Notes: a model not told the origin generated them from the letters alone. Positions 12,101 through 24,477 are shown, counted from the stretch's first letter. The stretch is DNA of 64,000 nucleotides from Halichondria panicea (GCF_963675165.1 NC_087377.1:12510632-12574631); one strand, 5' to 3'. A program made the numbers and translations.

Positions 12101-12848
12101 AATCAACTAGCTGTACATGTTATGATTTGGACTGTACAATGCCACCCACTATAATTAATCATTGTCCTATAATTACACCATCTTGTATACATCTACAAAA
12201 GAACCTTATTACACACACTTTTGCAAACCTAACCAGCACATGTACACCTTTTAATTCTCATACCCATGCATGCACTCCAAAAAAATAACGAGTGCTGCAA
12301 TTAATTAAGCTGCATTGTGCTAATGCCTCTCGCCATGTTTTGCTTTTGCTCAAAAAGAATAATCTTCAAGGATAGAAGCAACTTGTTATTTAAATGGCCT
12401 GTAGCCAAACAGTGGGAGCAACCATCAACCTCTATATATACCACACACATCACACACCCTCACCACTCATTCTTCTCACACGGCTCTCCTGGCTTGTGAT
12501 AGTGTGAGTCCATACATCATCCCCTCCTCATTTTGGGGGTCAGTGAACCACATGCATGAGTATACATCTGCTGGTCTGTGTGGGCCGGGTCGTCATGGAT
12601 ACAATACAGCACCACCCAACATAATTCTATAACTACAGCAAGATATCACATAATCATATATAGGTGATGAAGTCCTAATTACATATATAGGAGATCTATA
12701 TGGAGCTAGTTTGCTCTCATGAACGAAACTGTTATATGTTTCTGGTTTGCTTAATTTGTAACCAAAACATGCAGTGTTGTTATAGAAATGTGTTATGTAA
12801 ATAAACGTTCACTTTCACTTTCAAGAATATACTCAATGGATGCACTTA
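9181..12848. other. Long stretch without a supported gene
   Basis: AT-rich sequence with scattered repeat fragments, such as pieces ending in GAGGCTA near 10108 and 11732. I see no exon with both splice context and family similarity. The short open frames look accidental. Confidence 0.45.
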
Positions 12849-13465
12849 CAGCTGTTTGCATAGACCTTGCAAAAATAATCAGCTCACTGCATTACCACAA
12901 AACCACAAAATCATCATACAATGTTGCTATGCAAACAACATGCAGTCCTGAGCAATGATGGGTTCTAGAAGTTGTATATCGGGTACTTTTTGAGTAGACC
13001 CTTGAAAAGTACCTGCTATAAGGTGGTATCAAGAGTAATGCTTTTATCTACTCTTGGTGTTATGGAAACTCACGTAATTATGGTGAGGTTTGAAGAAGTT
13101 TCAGGCTGAAGAAAGTGTTAGTACGAAGTACCTTAAACACTAACAGATCACAAAATATTGTTTGGTGTTTATCTAGTAGAAAAATATGTTCGGACTTGAT
13201 AGTCAAAACCGGTATACCGCAGTGAGCAAGTTAGTAGGTTCCGTACAGCACAAGTCTCAGCGTAAGGCGTTGGTAAACCATTCTCTACTTAAATCCTCCC
13301 GGTTCTATGAGTCTCCATAGTCTATTTAGAAGACATGCACCATTGGTCACTTTTATTTAGTCATGTGAATGTGAATGTACCCAATACTATTTGTTTGCAT
13401 AGCAACATTGTATGGTGGTTTTGTGGTAAGCAGTGAGTATTTTGCAAGGTCTATGCAAACAGCTG
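12849..13465. mobile_element. 617-bp TIR element flanked by TA
   Basis: About 85-100 bp at each end are inverted copies (CAGCTGTTTGCATAGACCTT at the left; AAGGTCTATGCAAACAGCTG at the right). The ends are bordered by TA on both sides (12847-12848 and 13466-13467), fitting a Tc1/mariner-type target duplication. There is no transposase frame, so it is non-autonomous. Confidence 0.7.
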
Positions 13466-14640
13466 TATTAGTGTTTACAGCCAGATCAGAATAACCCAAC
13501 TAACATAAACAGAGAATCCCGTAGGAAATTTTCGCTATTTGGCTCCAGAGCCCTCAGCAGAAATGTTCGTGGGTTCTAATATTCACGTTTCAATGTCAGG
13601 AAACCACACCCACCAATACCTTTGCATGTGAAATTACCAGTGTGTGAGAGTTTGTCCCGGTTTTAATTTTCGCGTTACTACTCTGCCCTCGAAAAACTCG
13701 AAATGTTGCACCCCACAAAAATTTCCCGCTATACAGTATTTCAAATGAGGTATACGTAAAAAGGGTTGACTAGGTGACTTATGTTGGTGCACGTAATTTA
13801 TATAGAAATATAATTATAACATCTATACAGCTGTTGCTAGCATCCCATGATTTAAATTCAGCAACCAGGAAAATAAACTGATAACAGGAAAATTAACTGA
13901 GTCGTATATAGAGATACATAATTGTGTATAATTATGCTATATACGTACAGCACCAACGCAGTAGCTAAAAATGGACACTATTATATGTATATAGAGTCCA
14001 TATGGATAATGACCTGATGTATAGGGAACAATAGACAGTTGGCATCGTTTAAAACATGTGAAGTGTCATGTGCTTGAAAGCCTTGTTATGTGCGTGATAC
14101 AAATATGTCGTATATATAGAATCCATTGATGCATTATACGGCAACATCATATACAAGTACGCCATAAAAGCCAGGATGTTCAATGACATGCTGTGATATA
14201 ATTTATATGACGTCAAGCTAGAAACACCATCAGTGAGTGTAGACCGCATAATCACAGGGGCTCAGACACACCCAATAATAAGAGGTATATAGTGCATGAT
14301 CTATACACAAATACGTAAGGTGCATGCAAGTTAACAAAGGAAACTTCCTATAGAGCTACAAAACTTCATTATACATTTTTGTGTTAAATATGACATGCAA
14401 TCTAGAGGATGCAATATTTCCTGGATAAGCCATTAAAAATTCATGGATAAAAGTAATAATATTTGAGACAACACCAAATGAATACCTAACTTGAATGATA
14501 AACTTTTTTAACATGTAAGCTGCATGAAAATTAAGTAATTGTGACTAAACTACGGGGATAAACAAACACAGAATAAAATTGAAGTCATGTGTTGAGTTGA
14601 TTCTTGTGCTAAAAGAATTGTTGTATTCTGTACCACACAC
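13466..14640. other. R2 3' flank, no further exon seen
   Basis: Sequence downstream of the R2 stop codon. The part around 14200-14290 (AATCACAGGGGCTCAGACAC, CCCAATAATAAGAGG) recurs near 32225-32310, next to the decayed R2-like copy. No coding exon is seen. Confidence 0.5.
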
Positions 14641-17600
14641 CTAGTGCTTGGCGTATTGCTTCATGGGGTGTGGAAGTGCCGGGGGTTCGTTGTTAGGGGC
14701 TGGTTTAGGGGGGCGGGGTGGAACCATCTCACCAGTTCTGCATGGGGAAGAGAGAAATAATGTATAGCACGAAGTTAAGAGTAGATAAGAGTGATTAGTA
14801 GTTATAGTAGTGTAGTATACAGAAGAACCTCGATTATTCGGACACCTTGGTTCCAAAGGAAGACCAGATAACTGAAAATGCCGGATAATCGAATTGATAA
14901 ACCCACTTAATTGATAAAAATTGATAGTGCATGTGGGCGTCTGCGCATGCGCAGAAGATAAACATGCCTGCCTGAGTCTATGGTAACAGCTGTTAATTGT
15001 GCATGTACAGTAAGGGACACGCACATTTTCCATTGCCATGCAATCGAGGTTCTGGATAATCAGTTGAGATTCTATACTCTAATATTTGAACATTGTGTCA
15101 TCACTGATAGTAATTTGTTATTGCAGACATGCTGATTGCGTAGTTTCACACACAGGTCACTGAGGTCAGTGCTATAGGTCAACAACTCTAATAAACTCAT
15201 AGAATAATGACGTAGACGTAGAGTTCGGCAAATTCATAGAGCAGTGTATAGTCCAGTTGCTCATTACCCCAACCTAGAGATACCACCACCTTTTAATTCG
15301 TTGGCTTATTAATTTTACTTATGACAACTTTAGTTGTGTGCTAAGGAATAAACTAGCTTTCCATACAATTGTAGTGGTAAACATTAAATACAGTTATTAC
15401 GAATTCGAATTAAGAATTACGAGTCTGTGCCAGTAACTTGCACGAGTGCTGCCTGCAGAATCATTCAACTTACGATTTAGGAGGGCGTGAGGGTGTGAGT
15501 GTATTTAGTAGTCCCGGACTGTCATCTGTCACTGTGGGGGATTTAGAGGGGAGGAGTGGGGTTTTGTCGTACTTATACGAAGTATTTGGTGTTGCCAAGC
15601 AAGAGTTCAACTCCACAGGGAGACAACCTGTGTGTATGTGTGGAGCAAAGAATGTGTCATTGGAATGATTCTCGCCATTTTAGTAGCGTAAAAACACAAC
15701 TATGTAGTGCATGTACAGGCACTTAAGCTCTCTAAAATTCAGCAGAATACAACTACTTCTTGTACAATAATATAAAAATAGTGGGTTTGGCCATTTGGCA
15801 AATCAAGGCGGGGTCACCAAAATTAAAAATCACCAGTTTTACTTTCGTACTCAGCCCCAGTACATTGCACAAGATCAGCATGATAATTATGATTGTCAAA
15901 TCAAATAGTTCAATAGCCTCATTGAAGTACATTGTGCTGATGATAGTCCCTACATTGTTCAGCATGTGAACTATAATTATTGTCTACAAATACTATAAGT
16001 GAGGTAACATACGTACTACACAGAAAGCTTGTGTGTCAGCAAATTATGAATTACATAGTGGACACTGTCAGGTAGGTGTACACTATTATAGCATGGCATG
16101 GTTTCCTTAAGGAATACAATAAGGAAGCATAGTACATGAACATGCATGTACATGTACGTTACAACACATACATACCCAATTAGAGTTCATTAGGTGTCTG
16201 ATCTAGGCACAAATACTCAGCATAATTATAACTGCAACCACTTGAGATACAAGACTCTAACAATAACAGCAACTGATAATACGAGGAAAGGCCATGAATA
16301 ACATCAGTGATAATCATCTAATATTTATTCATTGCAAAGTTCCTAAGGTCTGTGTTAGTTGTAAACATGTTTTTGGTCAGAAACTTAGCAAAATAGCATG
16401 AGAGGGAGGTTCTCATTTCCATGATTCAATTATTGATGATGTCATAAAATACAAATTTCCTGTTTGACGTCATTAAATAATGGCTGACACCAGCAATATA
16501 ATGGTAATTTTAAGCTGGCACTAAATGAGTATGCGGGAGGCTCACCAGAAACACGTTTGTAACTAACACAGACCTTAGGAACTTTGCAATAAACAAAATT
16601 TAAGATTTAACAGTTTATACAACAGCATGTATTGTGGTTGTGACCTATGCTGGACAGACCACCTACTACGTTTTAAGTGGAGTTGCGTTCCTAATGAACT
16701 CTTGATATATACGTAGAGCACAAGGGGCTTAATTTTCGCTGTATAGTGAATCAGAATGTGTAATGTGGTGGCTTAGAAGACAATACAATACCGTATAGCG
16801 GGTATATTTCGAGGGTATAACATTTTCGCGGTGTTCGCGGATTGAGCATGTACCGCGAAAATTTATATTGAATAGTAGGCGTGTTTAGTATTATTGACCA
16901 CACCTATTGACAATGAAAAAGGAATCAAGAGACAAGGACGCCGGTATAGCCAGCTAGCTTACTCTACGTCTACTGTATCCCCTGACTATGGCCTGCACAG
17001 CAAACGTTCTGCTAGAGGTGGAGGACATACATTGACTTGTAGTGCCTCACCGATTCTATTATTTTATACAGGCTAGGCCTGGATTCGAGGCTAACGGTGT
17101 GAGGTACAGCTGCATGTTGATGTGCGCATGTGCCAAAAGGCTGGAATTCAGACCACGAAAATAAAATCCGTGAAATCCTTCCATCCGCGATAATTTATAC
17201 CCCTCGAAATATACTCGCTATACGGTATATACATATCACCTATATACACACAGCAACTTGTGATAAGTGGGAAAAATGTACGAGTGCAACACTGATCGAC
17301 GTTTTGTAAAAACATTGTACATGAGGTTTAAGTGAAATAAAAAGGCAAGTTAAGGATGCATCTTAGGCTGTTATAAAACAAAACTACGTATGTGACAATA
17401 TCAATCTTGCTTAAGATAGCATTGGAGTCTCAAATATTAAATTCAAGAAAAAGCAGGCAGTGTATGCACCGACTGTACTCACTAGTCCCGTGAATAGTCA
17501 TGAGATCCTTTGACAGTTGCTCTTCTCCGATCTTACTGAGATGATCAGCCAGCTCCCTCCAGGTTATTGGTTGTTCAGAGCAACTCCATTGGTTAATCAC

Positions 17601-20600
17601 CTCCGTTAAACAGCCAGCACTGTCATTGCAACATGACTCCTCAATCTAAGTTGAGATTAAGGAAACAAGTTACTTCCATTTTGCCAGTAGAAAACAATGG
17701 TAAATCAGGAAATTTACTTTACACTGAAAGAACATGTAGCTCATACCATCAACCTATTAACAAGAGTACATAAGGAGAGAAGAGTGTGTCGAACTACCGA
17801 TACTTCTACACAAAAATTGTGCACAAAGTAACATGACTTCGCACGTGATGAAGTATTGTAAACTTACTAGTAATCTCTTCTTAGTAGATGTTAACCGTGA
17901 CGTTTTAGGGGTGTGGTAAATTAAAAAATTATATGTTAGCTAGCTAGTCGTTCGCGTTTAGCAATCAGAGCTACTCACTGCACACCGATAAAATCATCTA
18001 AATAGAGACAATTTAATCCTCTTCACTTGCACTCTTCACTCACTATTAACAAATTCTGTGCGTTGCGTAATTATGTGCAAACGTCATCAATTGCGAGTTG
18101 CTCACGTGCAATTGACCGGATGTCACGTTACTTTGTGGACAGTTTTTGTGTAGAGGTATTGGTAGTTCAACACTCTCCTCCTTATGTACTCTTGCTATAT
18201 ATCCATCTGTATACTCCTGCTCACACTTGCAATTGATAAGTAACATACCTCTTGATGGAATTATGTACCTGTTCAATCATTGTCTCCGGCAGCCTCACAC
18301 TCTCAGCAAGCTCCCTCCACTTGTGCTTCATTGACCGGATCTGCACCAAGGCCTGGTCAATGTCCAGGAGCTTGTCCACATCTGCCGGGGCTGAGGATGT
18401 TTGTTGGTGAGAGTGCACTGTATATATAGTGGGTAACGAATTATTTATCCCAAGGAAATTACCCGCTATACAGTATATACAAACACCGTAAAGTTGTTTC
18501 CAAGACTGGACAACCAAACAAGCTAATGCATGCATGCATTGCATGCTTATATATAAACCACTAAAGTCTCCCCACTGTCCTATTGAAGTTATAATTACCG
18601 TATAAATTATAGCAGGTTATTTTTATATGGTGAAAATGTTTGTATATTTCGTATTGTAAAGAGCATCATACAAAAATTAAAACTCCGAAATTATTCTACT
18701 GCAAATAGATTCAATGTCACTATCCTGAGCTGTACGAAAATTGAAGTCGTTTGTATGAAAATTTGCAACGAAAATTACCCGCTATACAGTATGTTCTAAT
18801 CAGGTGATGAACTGACAAATATAGAGTCAAATTACCATAACTCAAAACAACCAGGAACAGATAATTCTACATATATACAAAACACTTCTTGTTAATCACA
18901 ATAATGGGAAAATATAAGCCTATACTGAAAGGAGAAGACTATCTTGTATACAACTATCAATACCATTGACAATGATTATTCAAAGCAATGACTAATCCAC
19001 ACAAACAGGCTCACCTGTTGGGCTGGCTGGGAGGGTGGCTGCCTTGGCTGATTGTTTCTTAGTGGCATCAATATCCACAGTGGCGTAGGTCACCTGATGT
19101 TGGTTTGCTGTGGTAGTACTAGTTGTGTTGTTTTTCTGGCTGGAGCTAAGGACAGCATAGACGACTGGCTCCAATGTGGCCTGTGGTGTCAAGAAACAAA
19201 CAGAGTAAAGAATTACATTTCACACTATGGTGCGGTTATATAACCAAAGCAAACACCCTATAAAGTCACAATAATCTCACTATAATGACTGCACACGTAC
19301 ACTCACCACAATACCGAGCTGTCCATAGGAAGGTAGTCTCTGAGCGCTCTGCAGAAAATGGAGTATATTTATACTCCATTTATACTCCATACTTATAGGT
19401 TACTATCTATACCTTTTCACTGTTGACGGTAACCTCATCGTAGGTTAATGAAGCAGGGTTCTATGATAAAAGTACAGACTAAACTCACAATGTGTCAATA
19501 CACCGAATTATGAGTGATTATGTTGTAATCTTCTTCGTCTGCTGCTGGAGGCTGGTACTACATTAAATATTTTGTACAAGTACTTTCTTAGGCATGCATT
19601 GTGTTAATATTATAATTATAGTAAAAACAATGGATCATAATACAATACACCAGACAACTAAAACCTACATTAATTATATCATCCATTTCCGTACTATTAT
19701 TTGATTTGAGTGTACTTTCTGTGAAAAAAGCGGTATTATAATTATAATAAATTATTTTTTTGTGGATTATTTCAACTCACCTTTTCCCATTCTTCTGAAA
19801 ACCACTAACAAAACTATTGCCCCTAAAATGATGAGTAACATGACTACTATACCACCAACAACACCTCCAGCTATAGCAGCAACGTTCCCACGTGTTACTG
19901 CCACACCTATATAATTATAATAGGTCATTATAATTATATATGTGCATGTATATAGGTATGACATACAAAACTTATAGTATGCAAGCATGTAGTAGCTTAC
20001 TGCATGATTCATTTCTGCAGATAATCTCTCCTGTGTTCTTGTCCCGCTCTCCATCTATACCATACAAGTGGCAGTCATTATCCCCTCAGGGTTGAATGCT
20101 GTCAACTATATACCAATCTTAAAGTTGTAGTCAGCGGTTGTACTATTTCCAGCACAGTTGGTAGCCACAACACTGACAGTGTAGTCCACATTGTATTGAG
20201 CAGTCACAGTGACAGAGGTGGATGTGAGGACAGTAGCAGAGAGCGGGGCCGAAGGTAATATGGTCACTGTGTAGGTGAGGTTATCTCTACCAACAGTCTC
20301 AGTAGGAGCGTCCCAACCAATAGTCACACTGACTCCATTGGCTGAGCTGCTCGAAGTGAAGTGTCTTATGGTGGAAAGTGGCCCTGGTGGATCTATAATT
20401 ATATTATGTATATAAGTGTAACTGTTTACATATAGCTTATATAAATAGGACGAGACACTTACTAATCAATTGGATCATTGAAGATCCTATAGTGGTTAGA
20501 GTAGGCTGTGGGTCCACACAAGACACAGTGATCCCATTCTCTGCTGTTCTTGACAGAGTAGATGTTAATGTAGTATCATTGAATGCAATCAGTGTCACAG

Positions 20601-20905
20601 TGTAACCAGAATGCATTAGCAGCATACTGATATTGGAGGTGGAGCGAACAGTGATGCGAGAAACATCTGATGGCTCCCATCTCAAAGAATTTCCAGGAGC
20701 AGTGCAGGTGAAAGTGACTAATTCTGTTGGACATGGTCTCTCATCACTCACTGAATATTGTGCTGTAAAGAAAATAGGCAAGATTTACCTGCATAATCAT
20801 CACAATTCCGAAAAGTAAATATAGTTTGATACCATGTCCAGTGACAGCACTCTTAGAAGCAAAATATAATATGACCACAAGGTCGCAGTATGGCCAATGT
20901 ATCAT
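14641..20905 (-). CDS. R2: Ig-FN3 receptor with ITIM cluster, death domain and proline-rich tail
   Basis: Twelve minus-strand exons join in frame to 536 residues: 20905-20833 signal peptide, 20762-20463 Ig, 20392-20114 FN3, 19906-19781 membrane helix (GGVVGGIVVMLLIILGAIVL), 19544-19504 (DEEDYNII), 19460-19413 (SLTYDEV), 19348-19307 (PSYGQL), 19180-19015 (PVVYAVL and QVTYATV), 18390-18269 and 17645-17483 death domain, 15627-15474, 14737-14641 (VPPRPPKPAP, stop). LTYDEV, VVYAVL and VTYATV fit the ITIM consensus. The death domain has KWRELAESVRLPE in the first half and QW...TWRELADHL in the second. Ectodomain exons closely match R3-R7. Known families suggest SH2-phosphatase docking, death-fold assembly and SH3 binding; the combined role is inference. 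The first exon has a weak donor (GTATCA), so the start is the least certain part. Confidence 0.75.
14820..15058. mobile_element. Probable pogo/Tc1-type MITE in an R2 intron
   Basis: The ends carry AGAACCTCGATT and its complement AATCGAGGTTCT, with CGATTATTCGG and GGATAATC words typical of pogo-like miniature elements. It lies between the last two exons of R2. The boundaries are approximate. Confidence 0.45.
16331..16590. mobile_element. 260-bp inverted-repeat element in R2 intron
   Basis: The left end ATTGCAAAGTTCCTAAGGTC and the right end GACCTTAGGAACTTTGCAAT are exact complements; similarity continues about 40 bp inward. The paralogous segment near 4805-4840 lacks the insert, giving an approximate empty site. 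Non-coding. Confidence 0.75.
16791..17225. mobile_element. 435-bp MITE with CCGTATAGCGGGT ends and TA duplication
   Basis: Terminal inverted repeats of about 33 bp (CCGTATAGCGGGTATATTTC at the left; its near complement ending CGCTATACGG at the right) are flanked by TA on both sides. It lies in an R2 intron. Fragments of the same family (CCCGCTATACAGTA or CTGTATAGCGGGTAA) are scattered at about 3838, 13732, 18470, 18777, 27437, 37523 and 51032. Confidence 0.75.
18595..18793. mobile_element. Short MITE related to the CCGTATAGCGGGT family
   Basis: About 200 bp, with a left end ATTACCGTATAAATTATAGC and a right end ACCCGCTATACAGTA. Its reverse complement matches the sequence directly left of the BEL/Pao element (37518-37679), which makes it useful for reading that insertion site. 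It lies in an R2 intron. Confidence 0.55.
20001..20090 (-). pseudogene. Relic CCP exon inside R2
   Basis: Between the FN3 and membrane exons the minus strand still reads the end of a CCP domain (PEGIMTATC, then in another frame GEIICRNES), followed by GTAAGC. An indel and an in-frame stop make it unusable, and the first half is missing. R2 therefore once had at least one CCP exon like the array genes. Confidence 0.65.
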
Positions 20906-21232
20906 TTCAGTTAGCTATTATAGGACAATGCATGAGCTAGCTGCTATACAAGGTGTTGAGTCTACAGAACACACATCGCATGTTTATATACTGCGTCCTT
21001 GAGTGCATGCATGGGGATTATTTATGCTTGCATGAGATGATGTAATGTTTCTATAGTATAAATTAGCCACTGAAAGTAAGATATCAATAGACTAAGTATA
21101 GCTATAGGGAGGCTTGTTAATACTATAATTATATATCTGCATGACTTAAGAGTGTATTTGCTTGTTTATAAACCAATAGATGGATAGATCTAATTTTGAG
21201 CAAGCTAGATTTATGTGATTCTAGTTACATGC

Positions 21233-22524
21233 ATGCTATATCTATATATATCTATTCACAAAAAAAATTTGAAAGCCTTTTATAGGGCCGGCTATATAGG
21301 CATAGATACTATATACTTGAAGTTGAAAGATCGGATCAAGCATGACGCCAATGTCAATGGTAAAAAATACTCATTAAGATCAAGACATGTTGTAACTTTC
21401 TGTGTTCAGGCAGTATCGGTGCTCTTAGAAGTATGCCTGATTATAAATGTGTCTGGTCTGAGGATGACCTTTACGTCATCTCTGCAATCAACAAACAGAA
21501 CCTACTCTTGTCCTGAGGAGATTGTTACCTATGTCTGCAGTGGAAATGGAAGTGAAATGGATCTATATGCCCCACCACACGTTTCTTCGACCTTTCCTTT
21601 GACGTATGACATTAACGACACTCCAGGGTTAAAACTTGGTGGCTCAGGCCCTATTGTAACGAGTCTTACTTCGACTAATCCTCTCGAAGCAAACTTGTTG
21701 GTGCAAAATTCTTCATTGCCAGAGTTTTCTGTTCATTGTATTGTTCGTGCACATTCATCTTCAAAAAAAGATGAAATCCGGTACATGCCTTCAGGTATAT
21801 ACTGATGGAATCAGCACTTTAATTAATAAAGACTCGCAATCCACTTTATTGCCCGAGAGGGAGTGTAGTGGGAACATGCATTGATTTGTACTATCAGGCA
21901 ACGGTCATTATAATAATCTCTTACTGCAGGTTTTCCTTTAGATGTGATTTCTCCGGTGATATTTTACGAATTTAACACTGCTGGTGTGAGAGTTACTTGG
22001 ATGAATAATGATGGACTCTATGATCCTAGTCACTACACAGTCCAGTTAATTGCAAATAATAATCTAACTGAATCCACCGTTATTTTTGCAGAAAGCAATA
22101 GATTAGTAGCAGTATTTGCTGCGTCTTTCAGTGCCACTGTGAATGTCTATGCAAGGATAACCGTGACGTCCAAGTGTAACCAGACATCTGATGGAGTTTT
22201 CACTGACACCATTCCAATATCTAGTGCCACTGATACCTTTCCGACAACTAGTGCCACTGACATCATTATGATAACTAGTGCAAGTTAGTTGCTAAAACTA
22301 CAATAATTTATGGGTAACTGATTTTTCTGTCATACGTTTTGTTACATTTTTCAAAGCTGCAGGCATATTAACTCCTAAAGTAGCTGTTTAGTCATAATTA
22401 TAGTGACCACTGTTAGTATACTACTTCATTTATTCATGCAGGTATAACAACAGAGTACGTGTTCTGGTTACTTCTTTCAACTGCAACATTCGTCCTATAT
22501 AGCAATATAGTATATATAGTGTAG
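21233..22524 (+). CDS. R11: divergent Ig/FN3-like receptor without cytoplasmic tail
   Basis: Three exons join in frame: the first ends at 21794 (GTATAT donor), then 21930-22283, then 22442-22524. The first exon has a hydrophobic stretch (VQAVSVLLEVCLIINVSG) as a likely signal peptide, then an Ig-like region with VTYVCSG and FSVHC. The second has an FN3-like fold (VRVTWMN, HYTVQLI, VNVYARITV) and a Ser/Thr-rich stalk with SATD repeats. The last exon encodes ITTEY, then a hydrophobic end (VFWLLLSTATFVLY...) and stops at once. That is the layout of a GPI-anchor signal or a tailless membrane protein. The 5' end is uncertain: the first ATG gives about 60 residues before the hydrophobic stretch, so a different first exon is likely. 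It is head to head with R2. Confidence 0.55.
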
Positions 22525-23441
22525 GTGTATGTCTCCGCTTCAAAAACTACAGCCTTATATATGTATGCTTTTATTTTCATGCAGCTATATTTTTCATAGA
22601 TCTAATGTATAGCTATAAACATTACGACCCTTATTTTGTGGTACATATAATCCTGCATTCTGTGTCTGTTAGTGAGTGTGGAGAAATAGTTTCCAACTGC
22701 ATCACTGCTGAAGATTCCTTGTGAGGGAGCCTGCTGCTATCAATTTGATATTGAATTCTGTGGTAGATTGAAAGATTGTCATGAGGGGTCAGTACCACGT
22801 ACCTCCAGCTCTTTTTATTTAATACACATCAATTGAAGATTTCTATACATACAAACAATATTGTTCTACATATACAGTGCATGTTGTAGGAAGGGGGGGG
22901 GCTTTAGGGGCTGGAGCCCCCCCATCTTTCTAGGCTATTATAAACAGTTATGACTTATCAAGCTGCACTATAATATTATGTCTAGATAGCCGTACTTTTT
23001 CCCATAAAAAAACAACTAAGAGCCCCCCCATTGAGGAATTGGTTTCTATGCCACTGATATACATCTATATAGGTGACCGTGGGCAGTCCAATATCCTTGT
23101 GTGTGTGTGTGTGTGTGCACAACCATTGACCCACGCCCATCTTCTAAGCCAAGTGTTCATTGGGGGTCGGCGATCAAATCAAGCTAAGTTGGTGGGTTGG
23201 GCCATAGGTTGGGCCAGCTGACCCCAAATTCAAACTAAAGTGATGACCCTTTTCCCCACGGTTGCGAACGACCTGTAAAGGGTTATAGGTACAAACCTAA
23301 TACTACACCATTAGGCAGAGCTTTATATCACACTTATAAGTCACCACCCATGTATATCTTCCTTGTATATAGGTGTGGTATCCTATACATAACATATCTG
23401 GACCTACAACTGCCAACCCAACACATCATTAGATAGCCATA
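22525..23441. other. R11 3' flank, no gene seen
   Basis: Non-coding sequence with a short G run near 22891 (matched by a C run) and a GT microsatellite at about 23097-23116. Confidence 0.5.
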
Positions 23442-23631
23442 ACATATATACCTGGGAACTATACATGCATAATTATATAACATATATACCTGGGAACTAT
23501 ACATGCATAATTATATAACATATATACCTGGGAACTATACATGCATAATTATATAACATATATACCTGGGAACTATACATGCATAATTATATAACATATA
23601 TACCTGGGAACTATACATGCATAATTATATA
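23442..23631. repeat. Five perfect 38-bp tandem repeats
   Basis: The 38-bp unit contains CATATATACCTGGGAACTAT and ACATGCATAATTATATA and is repeated five times without visible change (starts at 23442, 23480, 23518, 23556, 23594). The identity of the copies points to recent expansion, so the copy number is probably variable between individuals. Confidence 0.92.
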
Positions 23632-23937
23632 CAATTGCCCTTGGGTATACAAATCCGATACACCATTAGATAGCCATAATTATACTTGTATACGAGAACA
23701 CCACAAATGCAGATATTGATTGGAATATTATTAAAGCCAGGCCTTGCCTGAAATTAGCAGTAGCTACTATACTTGTGTGGGGATAGACCCCTATTGACCG
23801 AGTCTGCTAGCCATTCAGTGGTAGTACACTGTAGTATTTGGTGGTTTTCTGTTGCTGTTCATACACACCAGGTATAAGGAATACATACTGCAGGTGGACA
23901 TAGACTCAGCTTTGTGGTTTAGTGGCTTGTCATTGGA

Positions 23938-24477
23938 TAGCCTCCTTCACCGGCCTTCATAGAAAAGAAGGCCTGCTATCGACTGCTTGCGCATGCGCCA
24001 AATTATTGGATATATTTTCCCGTAAAATGTCCTGTAATACTGGATTCATCAGAGAAAATATCCTAAAAGTCATACACAGAGCTATATAGCTAGCTAGCTA
24101 GAGACAGAGCTGTGTAGGTTAGTAGACTTTCACCAAAGTTAGTGTTAAATAGGCGTGGCCTGTCCATATATATGCTCTTGTCAGCTTTCACTCCGTTCAG
24201 ACGATTGCCATCCACACTGTTCAGGCTGTGAGTCTTTTGTTAGCATAGCAGGCTATGGGTAGCTATCAGAGAATGCTATCTGATGGGCTAGAACCTTCAA
24301 TCGAACTACTTTCTTCAATCCACTTCCTTTTGTTGTGATGTCATAGTTTTACTGAGCATATACGATGTTATCCAAAGCCCCCAGATACCGGGGGGATATT
24401 AGCGCATGCGCAAACAGTCGATACCAGGCCCACTTCCCTATAAGTGAAGTGGGAAGTGCGGCCTGGGATCGAGGCTA
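23938..24477. mobile_element. 540-bp TIR element with 9-bp target duplication
   Basis: Ends are TAGCCTC and GAGGCTA. Strongly matched inner inverted segments (GCTATCGACTGCTTGCGCAT; GCGCATGCGCAAACAGTCGA) lie some way in from each end. The 9-mer GTCATTGGA stands on both sides (23929-23937 and 24478-24486), an exact target-site duplication whose length is typical of Mutator-like elements. There is no transposase. Shorter relatives are at about 27058-27129 and 11690-11735. Confidence 0.85.

Noticed and set aside
15438-15668. Plus-strand open frame of 76 codons
   Set aside because: It is the antisense of R2's penultimate exon, which has splice sites and continues in frame into the terminal exon on the minus strand.
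23442-23631. Regular repeats that might suggest a CRISPR array
   Set aside because: The units are directly adjacent with no unique spacers and the genome is animal; it is a plain tandem repeat.
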